Source of the DNA: CAYPNP01 sp964412195
GTDB lineage: Bacteria > Acidobacteriota > JAAYUB01
DNA length: 64,000 nucleotides
Reading direction: 5' to 3'
NCBI GenBank assembly: GCA_964412195.1
Contig: CAYPNP010000004.1
Coordinates: forward strand, 1 to 64,000
Below the pieces are notes generated by a model. The model saw only the letters and a program-made list of their open reading frames with translations. It was not told the DNA's origin and did not search any database. Made by a program: the position numbers and the translations under genes. Numbering within the stretch: the first letter of the stretch is position 1; every line of letters starts with the position of its first letter. Of this stretch, positions 19,578 through 29,418 are shown piece after piece.

Positions 19578-20248
19578 TCAAAGGCATCGTATTCGACCTG
19601 GACGACACCCTCTACCCCTCCCAGGAATACCTGGAGAGCGGATTCCGGGCCGTGGCCCGGTACGCCGGCGAGAAGTACGGCATCGATCCCGAGGAGTCTT
19701 ACGCCTACATGCGGATCCTCTACAGCCGCTACGGCGAGCGGGAGGTGCTGGGCCGGACGGTCTGCTACTTCTCCCTGGAACCCAACGCCATCATCGAGTT
19801 GGTGTCGGCCTTCCGCGACCATGCCCCCTCCCTGGCGCTCTTTCCCGGGTATCGCAAGGTTCTCCAGAACCTGGGCGGCTTCTTCACGCTCGGGCTGTTG
19901 GTGGACGGCGATCCCGAAGTACAGGCCCGCAAGATCCGGGTGCTGCGCATCCAGCGCCAGTTCAAGAATGTCATCTACGTCGGCAAGTACAACGAAGCCA
20001 AGTGGAAGCCCAATCCCTTCTGCTTCACCCTGATGGCCCGGGTGCTGGGGCACCACCCGCGGGAGCTGGTCTACGTGGCGGACAATCCCCTGACGGACTT
20101 CCTGGGCGCGAAGAAGGCCGGCTTCTACACGCTGCGCGTGCTCACCGGCGAATTCAAGGACAAGAACGTGCCGATGGAGTTCGAGGCCCATCGCCGGATC
20201 AAGGATATCTCCGAGATCCAGGACTACATCAATGAGTACTTCTCCTGA
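19574..20248 (+). CDS. HAD-superfamily hydrolase
   Basis: The protein has 224 residues. Motif I is F-D-L-D-D-T-L with the nucleophile at residue 9 and the acid/base two residues later. Motif II is probably V-D-G-D. The motif III Lys lies in K-W-K-P-N-P and motif IV is A-D-N-P-L-T-D. This is subfamily IA (phosphoglycolate-phosphatase or pyrophosphatase-like), and the substrate is unknown. It overlaps the PilZ gene by four nt and the following GNAT gene by 17 nt. Confidence 0.82.
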   Translation: MIKGIVFDLDDTLYPSQEYLESGFRAVARYAGEKYGIDPEESYAYMRILYSRYGEREVLGRTVCYFSLEPNAIIELVSAFRDHAPSLALFPGYRKVLQNLGGFFTLGLLVDGDPEVQARKIRVLRIQRQFKNVIYVGKYNEAKWKPNPFCFTLMARVLGHHPRELVYVADNPLTDFLGAKKAGFYTLRVLTGEFKDKNVPMEFEAHRRIKDISEIQDYINEYFS

Positions 20249-21206
20249 GCCTCCCCGCCTGGTGTCCTTCGACTCCCTGCGGCCGGAGCACTTCCTGGAG
20301 CTGCTGCGGCAGGAGGAGGAGGAGTGGGGCCGGGTGCTGGAGTGGGACTTCGCGCCGGTCCGGGAGGCCATGCTCTACATGCTCTCCCAGCAGATCCTGC
20401 CCGGCGTGGCCCTGCTGGCCGAGGGGCGCTGCCAGGGGTACATCTACTACCTGATCCGGGACAACCGCACGCTGCTGGGCGGCTTCTACTTCTCCCCGGA
20501 GGCGCGCGCCTCCGACTGGCCGCGCCATGCCTTGGAGCGGGTGCTGCGGATGCTGCACCGGCCGGCGGCGCCGCCGACCATCGAGGGGCAGATCGTGTTC
20601 CCCGGGCCGGAGCGGTTTGTGGAGCCGTTCCTATCCCAGAACGGCTTCACCTTCGTGGAGCGGCGCTTCCTGCGGCTGGCCGCGCTGGCCCCGCGCCCGC
20701 TGCCGACGGCCGACCCCGGGGTGGAGGTCCTGCTCTTTGCCGCCGACGCGCTGGAGGAGATCGCTCTGGTGATGCACCACTGCTACCGGGGCCACGTGGA
20801 CGTGCAGACGTCTTCGCTCTATGCCTCCTTCCAGGGCTGCCGCCACCTGCTCAACCAGCTCTACCTCAAGGAGGGCTGCGGCCCGGTGGAGCCGGCCGCC
20901 ACCCTGCTGGCCCGGGTGGACGGCGAGGCCGCCGGCGCCATCGTGATCTCGCGGATCTCGCGGAAGTCGTTCTTCGTCTCGCAGGTGTTCGTCGACCCCC
21001 GCCACCAGGGCCGGGGCCTCGGCCGGCGGCTGCTCCTGTCGGCGGTCAACGCCCTGGCCCGGATCGAACCGTCGGCGCACCTGGCGCTGACGGTGACCCT
21101 TGCCAACCGCCCCGCCTACGAATGGTACCTGCGCTTCGGGTTCGAGGACATCGTCTCGCACTACGCCTTCGTCCGCCCCGCCCCATCGCCTCCCGCCGAC
21201 AATTGA
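20232..21206 (+). CDS. GNAT-family N-acetyltransferase
   Basis: The protein has 324 residues. The C-terminal third holds the acetyl-CoA loop V-D-P-R-H-Q-G-R-G-L-G-R-R-L-L. It is followed by the beta-5 asparagine pattern V-T-L-A-N-R-P-A and Y-L-R-F-G-F. The N-terminal half looks like a second, degenerate GNAT-like domain. The acceptor is unknown. It overlaps the HAD gene, so the run RsbRD-PilZ-HAD-GNAT is probably one transcript. Confidence 0.8.
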   Translation: MSTSPEPPRLVSFDSLRPEHFLELLRQEEEEWGRVLEWDFAPVREAMLYMLSQQILPGVALLAEGRCQGYIYYLIRDNRTLLGGFYFSPEARASDWPRHALERVLRMLHRPAAPPTIEGQIVFPGPERFVEPFLSQNGFTFVERRFLRLAALAPRPLPTADPGVEVLLFAADALEEIALVMHHCYRGHVDVQTSSLYASFQGCRHLLNQLYLKEGCGPVEPAATLLARVDGEAAGAIVISRISRKSFFVSQVFVDPRHQGRGLGRRLLLSAVNALARIEPSAHLALTVTLANRPAYEWYLRFGFEDIVSHYAFVRPAPSPPADN

Positions 21207-21395
21207 AACGCCAAGGCGCAAAGCCCGCGAAGGAATCCATTTGTCAATTGTCATTGGACATTTGTCATTTTCCATTTTCCAACCGGCCCACGAAAAATGG
21301 TCGGATCGTTTGAAATGACCGATGACAAATGGCCATTGTCAAATGTCAAATGGATTGCCTCGCAGAAGTTGCGTCTTTGCAGCAAGTTTGCCGAT
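21207..21395. repeat. CATTTGTCATTTTCCATT palindromic repeat
   Basis: Between 21238 and 21356 the sequence is an imperfect inverted repeat made of TTGTCATTGGACATTTGTC-type units and their complement (GACAAATGGCCATTGTCAAA). A homologous palindrome lies at about 54570-54690. It separates convergent genes and could act as a terminator for both. Confidence 0.7.
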
Positions 21396-22241
21396 TCACC
21401 GGCTCTGAAACACCGAAATCATAGCAGGGTGAAGCTTCGGGCCGGCGGCCAGGATCTCGCGGTCGAAGACGGAGAACGGCGCGCCGTCGAACCGGGTGAC
21501 GAGCCCGCCCGCCTCGCGCAGGATCGCCGCGGCGGCGGCTGTGTCCCAGGGCTTGAGCCGGCGCTCCCAGAAACCGTCGAAGCGCCCGGCGGCGACATAG
21601 CAGAGGTCCAGCGCCGCCGAGCCGTCGCGGCGGACCGCCTGGGCGCGGTGGAGGAAGCGCGAGAACAGGTCCACGGTGTCGTCGCGGACGTTCTGGAAGT
21701 CGTAGGGGAAGCCGGTCACCAGCAGGGCCTCGCCGAGCGCCGGACACTCCGACACCCGGATGGGCTGGCCGTTGAGGAAGGCGCCGCGCCCGCGCACCGC
21801 CTCGAACAACTCCTCCCGCACGGGATCGTAGACCACGCCGGCCACCGGCTCGCCCGCCTCCAGCAGTCCGACGCTCACGCAGAATACCGGGTAGCCGTGG
21901 GCGAAGTTGGTGGTCCCGTCCAGCGGGTCCACCACCCACAAGGCCCCTCCCCCGGACGTCCGCGCCGCCGGCGCGGACTGGTTTCCTGCGTCGATTCTCC
22001 ACTCCCCGTCCGGCCCGGCCACCGCCGACTCCTCGGCCAGCACGGCGCAGCCGGGGAAGTGGCGCCGCAGCTCTTCCAGGACCACCTTCTCGGAGGCCGT
22101 GTCCGCCTCGGTGACCAGGTCGATCCGGCCCTTCTTGCGGACCTCCAGGTCGCCGCCGAAGTAGGACATCAGGACCCGGCCGCCCGCCCGGGCCGCCGCC
22201 TTCGCCACGTCCAGCGCCGTCTGCAATTTGAAATCTTCCAT
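21396..22241 (-). CDS. suhB: inositol monophosphatase family protein
   Basis: The protein has 281 residues, normal for the family. Metal-binding motifs are L-A-E-E-S, W-V-V-D-P-L-D-G-T-T-N-F and the C-terminal P-W-D-T-A-A. The family hydrolyses inositol-1-phosphate, fructose-1,6-bisphosphate or PAP, with magnesium. A roughly 15-residue Gly/Ala-rich insertion lies just before the second motif. It is a single gene; the upstream region has GAACGTCGAACGTCC repeats. Confidence 0.88.
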   Translation of the reverse strand: MEDFKLQTALDVAKAAARAGGRVLMSYFGGDLEVRKKGRIDLVTEADTASEKVVLEELRRHFPGCAVLAEESAVAGPDGEWRIDAGNQSAPAARTSGGGALWVVDPLDGTTNFAHGYPVFCVSVGLLEAGEPVAGVVYDPVREELFEAVRGRGAFLNGQPIRVSECPALGEALLVTGFPYDFQNVRDDTVDLFSRFLHRAQAVRRDGSAALDLCYVAAGRFDGFWERRLKPWDTAAAAAILREAGGLVTRFDGAPFSVFDREILAAGPKLHPAMISVFQSR

Positions 22242-22338
22242 GCCGTGTTCCTCGGTTTTCGTTCAGCGTTCAGCGTTCAACGTTGGACGTTCGACGTTCG
22301 CTCGACTCTCCGATCTCCCGCCAGGTGTTCGCCGGGCT

Positions 22339-22713
22339 TTATTTCGCCCGAACGTACCGGACTCCCTCCATCTTCTCGAAGTGAGCATCCTGCGTCCAGA
22401 ATGTCGCCCGATGGGCCCGGGCCGTGGCCAGCATGATGCTGTCGGCCATGGGCAGTTTCAACTCCGCGGAAAGCCGGGCAGCGTCCAAGGCGAGGGAGAC
22501 AGTCAACTCCGACACCGAGCCCTGCATCATCGCCGCCACCGCCCGCAGGGCCTGGCTCTCGTCGCGCTGCTGCACGATCCGCTTGAACACTTCGTAGAAG
22601 CTGAGCGCCGGGACGACCAGCTCCTTCGGCCGGCTGATGACCGGGGCGAAGAACGAGGCGTTGGGACCGTCCGCGAAAAACTCCAGCCAGCCGGAGGAAT
22701 CGACGACGTTCAT
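22339..22713 (-). CDS. vapC: VapC-type PIN-domain ribonuclease toxin
   Basis: The protein has 124 residues. PIN acidic residues are visible: D5 in V-V-D-S-S-G-W, E41 in the S-F-Y-E-V-F helix, and the aspartates in M-A-D-S-I-M-L and T-Q-D-A-H-F. VapC toxins cut specific RNAs when their antitoxin is lost. The start overlaps the stop of the AbrB-type antitoxin gene by four nt (ATGA), the typical toxin-antitoxin layout. Confidence 0.9.
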   Translation of the reverse strand: MNVVDSSGWLEFFADGPNASFFAPVISRPKELVVPALSFYEVFKRIVQQRDESQALRAVAAMMQGSVSELTVSLALDAARLSAELKLPMADSIMLATARAHRATFWTQDAHFEKMEGVRYVRAK

Positions 22714-22916
22714 GGGCGGTCATCCTCACGCTCGACAGCCGTGTCGATGCCCCGGAGGAAACCGCGCATGCCCCGGACGGCCTCCAGGGGAACCAACTCG
22801 ATTCGACCCTGATATGGGATCACCTGCAGCTTCTGCCCCGGCTTGAGCCCCAGCATCCGTCGGACGCGCAGGGGGATGACCACCTGGTACTTGGTCGACA
22901 GGGTGGAAGTGTCCAT
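22710..22916 (-). CDS. vapB: VapB-type antitoxin (AbrB/MazE swapped-hairpin fold)
   Basis: The protein has 68 residues. S-T-K-Y-Q-V-V-I-P with R-R-M-L-G-L-K-P-G-Q is the AbrB/SpoVT DNA-binding pattern. The C-terminal acidic tail would bind the toxin. I chose the ATG at 22916 because GGAG lies upstream and it starts the domain exactly; a frame to 23012 exists. It is expected to repress its own promoter, which lies just upstream. Confidence 0.88.
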   Translation of the reverse strand: MDTSTLSTKYQVVIPLRVRRMLGLKPGQKLQVIPYQGRIELVPLEAVRGMRGFLRGIDTAVEREDDRP

Positions 22917-22955
22917 ACGATTCTCCGATCGATCTAAAAATCGTTCTACGGAATA

Positions 22956-22984
22956 ATTGTACTGGAAATTGAAGACAAAGGCAA
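22956..22984 (-). promoter_or_regulatory. promoter of the vapBC operon
   Basis: On the minus strand TTGCCT (22984-22979) and TACAAT (22961-22956) are 17 bp apart, giving a good sigma-70-type promoter. Transcription would start about 30 nt before the vapB ATG. The surrounding A/T-rich stretch, including GATCGATC near 22929, could hold the VapBC operator. Confidence 0.65.
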
Positions 22985-23042
22985 GATTGTGATCCCCCCG
23001 CGACCCAAACACCTTACCTGCGAGCCCACCGCCGCGTCCGTC

Positions 23043-24563
23043 TCACCGGCTGAGCAGGATGAAAGTGACAGATCTCGTTTCCTCTACAATCCGGATCCTC
23101 GGAGCTTTCAGCACAAACAGAGGTGTCTGGATCCGAGCGTCTTGGTAAATGTCGTGTTCATCAACGCGCTGGAATTCAATTGAGTAGCTTTTCCCGACAG
23201 CGACCGGCTGGGTATTCGTCATGACGAGTCGTGTCAGCGCAGGACACTCGGCAGGAATATCCCCTCCAGCCAGTTCGATTCTGCCGGCCCGGACATCGCC
23301 GACACCCTTTGGATAGAAGAGCGTTGTCTTCTGGGAGTATGTCGGCTTGCCCGGTGCAGGGCCGGGGAAATAATCCACCATTCTAAAATCAATGGTATAT
23401 GTATAACCTTGCCGGGTCTGGACTGTCCGGATTGCCCGTTCCATCTCAGCGACGGCAGAACGGCATCGCTGTCGGAGGCCGGCCGTTGGGTAGATCTCCC
23501 GGAATCGCTTCGCCGATCGCTTCAGATCGGCCTTCGAGAGAGTGATTTTCCGACCGAGTTCAGCATCCAGAAAAGTTGCGGATTTAGAAAAACGGATCTG
23601 CCAGTCGGGAACGAAGCGGTCCAGAAGCATCGCTTGAGCACCGCCGTACATGTAACAACGATCATGGGTCGCCAACAGGTCCGCGCTGACGGCATGAAGT
23701 CGATCGTAGTACTCTTCGATTAGATTTCCAGGATTTGTGAAACCTGAATATTCGGAATCCTCCGTGGTCTTGAGAAGCGTAGAATATCCCTGCTGAAGAA
23801 TTTGCAGCGTTTTCAACTCGGCGTAGGTAGCCGTTCCTTCACCCAATTCGTTCTCCGATTCACCTCGTCCCTCCGCCACCGGCATGCACTGGCGCTTTTT
23901 CCGGCGCGCTGCCAGGAAATCCTTGACATAGTCGGTTGCGGACGCAGGATCACTAGTCCGAAGCGCTCGTTCAAGTGCCATTGCCTCTATGGTGGAATAG
24001 TAGGAGTAATCTACGGATGGATCGTAGAGTTCGCCTCCACTTGTCCGCTGGATTTGCGTTGTTTGGAAACAATGGAATAACTCATGGATAAATGCCAGGA
24101 TCGTCTTCTCTGTACTCTTTTCTCCCGACGACGCCTTAGGTGAATGTCTCGATTCGAAGAAGATCTCAACGCAGGAAACCCCACCGATCAGGCTTGTGAA
24201 TCCTCCATACACAAGCAAAGGGCCGATCATCTGAGCATCGGTCATCCTGGATTCGTTCTTGAATACCCTCATCCCACGGCAATAGACACCGGACACGACC
24301 TGGAATTCTGCCGGCGGTGAGTCGTAGCCCGCCAGCACCTGCAATCCGTTCGGATAATGGAACAGGAAGGGAACTGTCCGATACTCTGTCCATCCGGGCC
24401 ATACCTGTGAGGCAACTTGATCCAGTAGGTGATCTGTCACTTCCAGTTGCTGGAGAGACAATCGAACAGCCGGGGGTAGGGCGGAAACATCTTCAGTCGA
24501 GGCGGCAGGTAAAATAGTGCAAACGCAACAAACCACCAGGACCAGAATGCGTCTCTTTCCCAT
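23043..24563 (-). CDS. exported protein with HExxH zinc-peptidase motif
   Basis: The protein has 506 residues. It starts with a signal peptide (K-R-R-I-L-V-L-V-V-C-C-V, ending near A-A-S), so it is exported. H-E-L-F-H at residues 160-164 is a zincin motif. A downstream helix with I-E-A-M-A-L-E-R (about residues 192-199) could give the third, Glu ligand of a gluzincin. No known peptidase family is obvious, so activity is inferred. I chose the ATG at 24563 with GGAGAAGG upstream; the frame extends to 24896 through repeats. Base composition is clearly lower in GC than the neighbours and codon choice is more relaxed, suggesting recent acquisition. Confidence 0.65.
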   Translation of the reverse strand: MGKRRILVLVVCCVCTILPAASTEDVSALPPAVRLSLQQLEVTDHLLDQVASQVWPGWTEYRTVPFLFHYPNGLQVLAGYDSPPAEFQVVSGVYCRGMRVFKNESRMTDAQMIGPLLVYGGFTSLIGGVSCVEIFFESRHSPKASSGEKSTEKTILAFIHELFHCFQTTQIQRTSGGELYDPSVDYSYYSTIEAMALERALRTSDPASATDYVKDFLAARRKKRQCMPVAEGRGESENELGEGTATYAELKTLQILQQGYSTLLKTTEDSEYSGFTNPGNLIEEYYDRLHAVSADLLATHDRCYMYGGAQAMLLDRFVPDWQIRFSKSATFLDAELGRKITLSKADLKRSAKRFREIYPTAGLRQRCRSAVAEMERAIRTVQTRQGYTYTIDFRMVDYFPGPAPGKPTYSQKTTLFYPKGVGDVRAGRIELAGGDIPAECPALTRLVMTNTQPVAVGKSYSIEFQRVDEHDIYQDARIQTPLFVLKAPRIRIVEETRSVTFILLSR

Positions 24564-25120
24564 ACAATCCTTCTCCATCGAGAGAGTACCTGATGGACTC
24601 TTGGATTTCAAGGAAAGGGCTGACCCGGTGGTTGAAGCGATCCTCTCGCACCGCGGACGGTGCGAGCTACGAACGGGGACGGTGCGAGCAACGAACCGAT
24701 TTCCCGCATCGTGCGGACGGGGATGTCCGCGCTCCGGCCTGCTCTGCGAACTCTGCGTCTCTGCGTGTATATGACTGGAACGATTACGATTACGAGCACG
24801 ATTACAATCTGGGGTCGGACCACGCCAAACATCTGATATATTAATACTTAAATCGTATAATGGGGCGAAACTGGGGCTTAAAACGGCCTTTTTCACCCCG
24901 AAAACATGGATTTTGACGTGTTCATGGCTGGCCGCTCACACCCTAAATCCTTCTTTTCACTGGCAAAAACATGCAAGTAAGAGCTGAAAACAGGCCTTTT
25001 CGAAGCATATCTCCTGGTATTTGAGTGAGATTCCGTGGTCCGACCCCGTGATGTGATGATGACCCCGTGATGCCCCGTGATGCCGTGATGCGGAGAACAA
25101 CTCCGCACCACCACACCTGA

Positions 25121-25466
25121 GGTACCCCGACCGGCAGGGAGGGGCGCGCGAGGTCAGACGTCGAAACCGGGGGTCGGGAGACACGATTCCATCCACTTCG
25201 CCTCGCAGGCGCTATTCCTCCGGCCCATCTGACAACTCCCCGGGGGAGGCCCTCACCCGGGCTGGCGGCTGGCCGGGCTGCCTTCGCCCTCGGGTGGGCG
25301 TTGTCCGGCTCCACTCCCCATTGACGCAGACGGGACGGGCAGGAGCCAGGCCAGCGGCGCCTGGAGTAGATCGAGGCACGTTGTGGCAAGCGGACGGAGT
25401 TGCCCGGCGCGCCCCCGCCTTCCCGGCGACCGGCCCTGCGCGCCCCTCCCTGCCGGTCGGGGTGCC
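25121..25466. repeat. MITE-like element with 29-bp inverted ends
   Basis: The ends GGTACCCCGACCGGCAGGGA... (25121-25149) and its complement (25438-25466) match at 28 of 29 positions and enclose 288 bp without an open reading frame of interest. No target duplication is obvious. It may be a non-autonomous element or a transcribed structured region. Confidence 0.55.
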
Positions 25467-25523
25467 TCCCGCGTGCCGGCACCGATACTTTCTCCAGCAC
25501 AACCGAATGGATTTGGGATCCTA

Positions 25524-25598
25524 TCGGGGTCGGTATCGGTATCGGAATCGGGGTCGACACGTGAATCGATACCGATACCGATTCCGATACCGACCCCG
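25524..25598. repeat. GGTATCGGTATCGG near-palindrome
   Basis: Hexameric GGTATC/GGAATC units run to about 25553. After a short centre with GTCGACACGTG, the complementary CGATACC units run to 25598. The whole can fold into a long hairpin about 110 nt before the PhoH start. Confidence 0.7.
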
Positions 25599-25707
25599 AA
25601 GAGAACGGCTCGCTATTTCCAGGCGAGCACGAACGGAGGGGAGTGCCTTGACCCCGCACCGGGGTTGGAATAAGATGGGGCCGAATTCGGGTCTGAAGGA
25701 GAGCCTA

Positions 25708-26670
<963 letters not shown>

Positions 26671-26691
<21 letters not shown>

Positions 26692-26840
26692 ATCGGTGAA
26701 TCGGCGGCAAAGCGGATGGGAACCGATTGGTTAATGGATATTGATTATTTGCTATTGGTTATATCAATCCAAGGAACCACAGGATTGCTGTCTGATATTA
26801 CCAATAACAATTATCCAGTATCCAATAACCAATCGGTTTC
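26671..26840. repeat. dispersed 3'-end repeat, copy 2
   Basis: It is homologous to 1747-1902: GGTGAATCGG units, then AACCGATTGGTTAATGG, an A/T-rich centre, and a complementary end CCAATAACCAATCGGTTT. It supplies the stop codon of the PhoH gene and separates it from ddl. Confidence 0.8.
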
Positions 26841-26879
26841 CAGATTCCGCTTTGGATTGATCCCTGAGAAAGGCATCCC

Positions 26880-27977
26880 ATGTTGAACATCGGCGTTCTC
26901 TTCGGCGGAAAGTCCGGCGAGCACGAGGTGTCCCTCGTCTCCGGCACCTCCATCATGGCCCACCTCAACCGCGACCGCTTCCGCGTCCACGCCATCGGCA
27001 TCCGCAAGGACGGCTCGCTGGCCTCGCCGGCCGAAGCGCGGGCGATGCTCCGGCGGGAGCTGCCCGACGTGCGCACCCCCGAGATCGGCGTCCGCCCCGC
27101 CCGCGCCGGCCGGATGCTGGAGATCTTCGGCCGGGAGGACGGCGCCGAAGTCGCCTTCGACCTCTTCTTCCCCGTCCTGCACGGCACCTTCGGCGAGGAC
27201 GGCACGGTGCAGGGCCTGCTGGAGATGACCGAGACGCCGCTGGTGGGCTGCAGCGTGCTGGGCTCCGCCGCGGGCATGGACAAGGAAATCATGAAGCAGC
27301 TCTTCCGCGCCGAGGGCTTGCCCGTCGTCTCGTCGCTGACCCTCACGCCGGCGGACTGGCCGTCGCGCCGCGCGGAGCTGGTCCCCAAGCTGGTGGACAC
27401 CCTGGGCCTGCCCCTCTTCGTCAAGCCGGCCCGGCTCGGCTCCAGCGTAGGCATCTCCAAGGTGAACCGGAGCGAGGAGCTGGCGGCGGCGGTGGACGAG
27501 GCGTTCGCCTACGACTACAAGGTGCTGGTGGAGAAGGGCGTCGACGCCCGGGAGATCGAGTGCTCGGTCATGGGCAACGACGCGATCCGCGCCTCCCTGC
27601 CCGGCGAGATCGTCCCCAGCAACGAGTTCTACGACTACGCCGCCAAGTACGTCGACAACCGCTCCGAGCTGCGGCTGCCCGCGCCGCTCGAGCCGGAGCA
27701 GGTGGACGAGGTCCGGAGCCTGGCCGTACGCGCCTTCCGGGCCATCGGCGGGGAGGGCTACGCCCGGGTGGACTTCCTGCTGGACCGCCGGGACGGCCGG
27801 CTGTACGTCAACGAGGTCAACACCATCCCCGGCTTTACCGAGATCAGCATGTTCCCGAAGCTCTGGAGCCTGACCGGCATCGGCCTGCCGCAGCTGCTGG
27901 ACGAGCTGGCCGACCTGGCCCTGGAGCGCGGCGAGCGCAAGCGGCGACTAAAGACTTCTTACGAGGGCGCGCGATGA
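26880..27977 (+). CDS. ddl: D-alanine--D-alanine ligase
   Basis: The protein has 365 residues. It opens with V-L-F-G-G-K-S-G-E-H-E-V-S, the D-Ala-1 site. L-H-G-T-F-G-E-D-G, the ATP-grasp lysine in V-K-P-A-R-L-G-S-S-V-G, and E-V-N-T-I-P-G-F-T at the metal site follow. It makes the D-Ala-D-Ala dipeptide for peptidoglycan in the cytoplasm. GAGAAAGG lies upstream. Its stop overlaps the start of the AIR-synthase-like gene (ATGA), so the two are translated together. Confidence 0.95.
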   Translation: MLNIGVLFGGKSGEHEVSLVSGTSIMAHLNRDRFRVHAIGIRKDGSLASPAEARAMLRRELPDVRTPEIGVRPARAGRMLEIFGREDGAEVAFDLFFPVLHGTFGEDGTVQGLLEMTETPLVGCSVLGSAAGMDKEIMKQLFRAEGLPVVSSLTLTPADWPSRRAELVPKLVDTLGLPLFVKPARLGSSVGISKVNRSEELAAAVDEAFAYDYKVLVEKGVDAREIECSVMGNDAIRASLPGEIVPSNEFYDYAAKYVDNRSELRLPAPLEPEQVDEVRSLAVRAFRAIGGEGYARVDFLLDRRDGRLYVNEVNTIPGFTEISMFPKLWSLTGIGLPQLLDELADLALERGERKRRLKTSYEGAR

Positions 27978-28996
27978 CACCACGCCGCAAGGCGGAGGAA
28001 TCCCTGCCGGAGGGCAAGCTCGAGCCCGCCCGGCTGGCGCGGCTGCTGGAACTCTTCCGCACCGCCGACCCGGCCGTCGTGGCGGGCCCGGCGCTGGGCG
28101 AAGACGCGGCGGCCATCCACGCCGAGCCTGGCCTCGTTATCCTGACCACCGACCCCATCACCTTCGTCAGCGAGGCCTCGGCGGCCTGGCTGGTCCAGGT
28201 CAACGCCAACGACGTGGCGGCCATGGGCGCCCGGCCGCGCTACCTCACCGTCACCGGTCTCTTCCCCGCGGGCTCGACCGCGGCGCAGGTGGAGCGGACC
28301 TTCCGAGACCTGGCCGAGGCCTGCCGCGCGCTGGGCGTCGTGGTGGTGGGCGGCCACACCGAGATCACCCGCGCGGTGGTCCAGCCCGTGCTGGTGGGGC
28401 AGATGATGGGCCAGTGCCCGCGGGACCGGCTGCACCGCAGCGCGGACGCCCGGGCGGGCGACGTGATCCTGCTGGCCGGGTCGGCCGGCCGTGAGGGGAG
28501 CGCCATCCTGGCCCGGGAAAAACCGGACGCGGCGGCAGAAGTCCTGGGCACCCGGCGGGCGCGGGCCGTGGCCCGGTGGGCGGAACCGCCGGGCCTTTCG
28601 GTGGTGGAGCCGGCGCTGGCCCTGGCCGCCATCGAGGGGGTGCACGCCCTCCACGACGCCACCGAGGGCGGCGTGGCCATGGCCGTGCGGGAGGTGGCCC
28701 TGGCCTCCGGCGCCGGCTGCCTCCTCCGGCTGGAGCGGATCCCCGTGGCGGCCGAGACCGTCGCCCTGTGCGGCCGGTTGGGGCTGGACTGGCTGGGGCT
28801 GATCTCGTCGGGGCTGCTGGTGGCCACCGCCGCGCCGGAGGCCGTCGACCGGTGCCTGGCCGTGTTGGAGCGGCTGGGCGTGCCGGCCGCCGCCGCGGGC
28901 GAGGTCCTGCCGGAGGACCTCTGGCTGGAGGACCCCGGCGGCCGCCACCGCGAGCTGCCCTTCTTCCCCGTGGACGAACTCACCCGCGCCCTGTAA
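27974..28996 (+). CDS. AIR-synthase/HypE-like protein
   Basis: The protein has 340 residues with the PurM/HypE/SelD two-domain layout. G-E-D-A-A-A-I near residue 45 and a long nucleotide-binding G-G-H-T-E loop lie in the first half. H-D-A-T-E-G-G-V-A opens the second half, which is closest to HypE-type proteins. HypE acts in hydrogenase cofactor maturation, but no hyp gene is near and the C-terminal acceptor Cys typical of HypE is missing. It is therefore a paralogue of unknown reaction, coupled to ddl by a four-nt overlap. It is not a convincing SelD, because the Gly-rich loop with Cys or Sec is absent. Confidence 0.75.
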   Translation: MTPRRKAEESLPEGKLEPARLARLLELFRTADPAVVAGPALGEDAAAIHAEPGLVILTTDPITFVSEASAAWLVQVNANDVAAMGARPRYLTVTGLFPAGSTAAQVERTFRDLAEACRALGVVVVGGHTEITRAVVQPVLVGQMMGQCPRDRLHRSADARAGDVILLAGSAGREGSAILAREKPDAAAEVLGTRRARAVARWAEPPGLSVVEPALALAAIEGVHALHDATEGGVAMAVREVALASGAGCLLRLERIPVAAETVALCGRLGLDWLGLISSGLLVATAAPEAVDRCLAVLERLGVPAAAAGEVLPEDLWLEDPGGRHRELPFFPVDELTRAL

Positions 28997-29418
28997 TCCC
29001 CCCTGATCCTCCGTGCTCGTGCTCGTGCTCGTAATCGTGCTCGGCCTAAATCCTTCACCACAGAGGCACAGAGAACACCGAGAAGCCCTGAATGGGTAAT
29101 TCAACACGGATCTACGCGGATTTCCAAACCGATTATCACGGATCAATCCTGGTTCTATGATCCATCTCATCTCCAAACAGAAGTCAAACAGCCGGTTTGG
29201 ATTCAAACCGATCATGTTTGATCCGTGTGGATCGTTCTGACAATCCGTGTCAATCCGTGTTGAATTCCCCTTTGGGCCCTCAGGGTATTGGGGGTGAGGA
29301 TTCCCTTGGGATTCGATAACGAGGACGATTGCGATCAACGATTACGATCGATTGGACGTCGTTGTTTACCCTTCTGCTCTGCCGATTCACCGACTCACCG
29401 ATTCACCGCTGCGGGCCG
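28997..29418. repeat. intergenic palindromic repeats
   Basis: The gap holds CTCGTGCTCGTGCTCG units (29012-29040) and a diverged CACCACAGAGGCACAGAG repeat (29052-29085). A large inverted pair, ATTCAACACGGATCTACG at 29099 and CCGTGTCAATCCGTGTTGAA at about 29247, follows, then GATTCACCGACTCACCG units (29388-29410). It lies between convergent genes and no gene is visible. Confidence 0.65.

Larger units (their letters stand above)
24564..25707. repeat. 1.1-kb gene-free region of inverted and simple repeats
   Basis: No gene is convincing; long frames here lack family features. Contents: GATTACGATTACGAGCACG repeats (24782-24810), CCCCGTGATG tandem units (25045-25092), and a 29-bp inverted repeat at 25121-25149 and 25438-25466 (one mismatch). 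There is also a near-palindrome of GGTATCGG/CCGATACC hexamers at 25524-25598. An A/T-rich block at 24835-25010 may hold promoter signals. Confidence 0.7.

Noticed and set aside
24943..25659. Minus-strand frame of 238 codons upstream of PhoH.
   Set aside because: It translates tandem and palindromic repeats, has no ribosome binding site and no family pattern.
27974..28996. SelD (selenophosphate synthetase), which would fit the selenoproteins.
   Set aside because: The fold is of the same superfamily, but the glycine-rich N-terminal loop with catalytic Cys or Sec and Lys is missing. The motifs are closer to HypE/AIR synthase.
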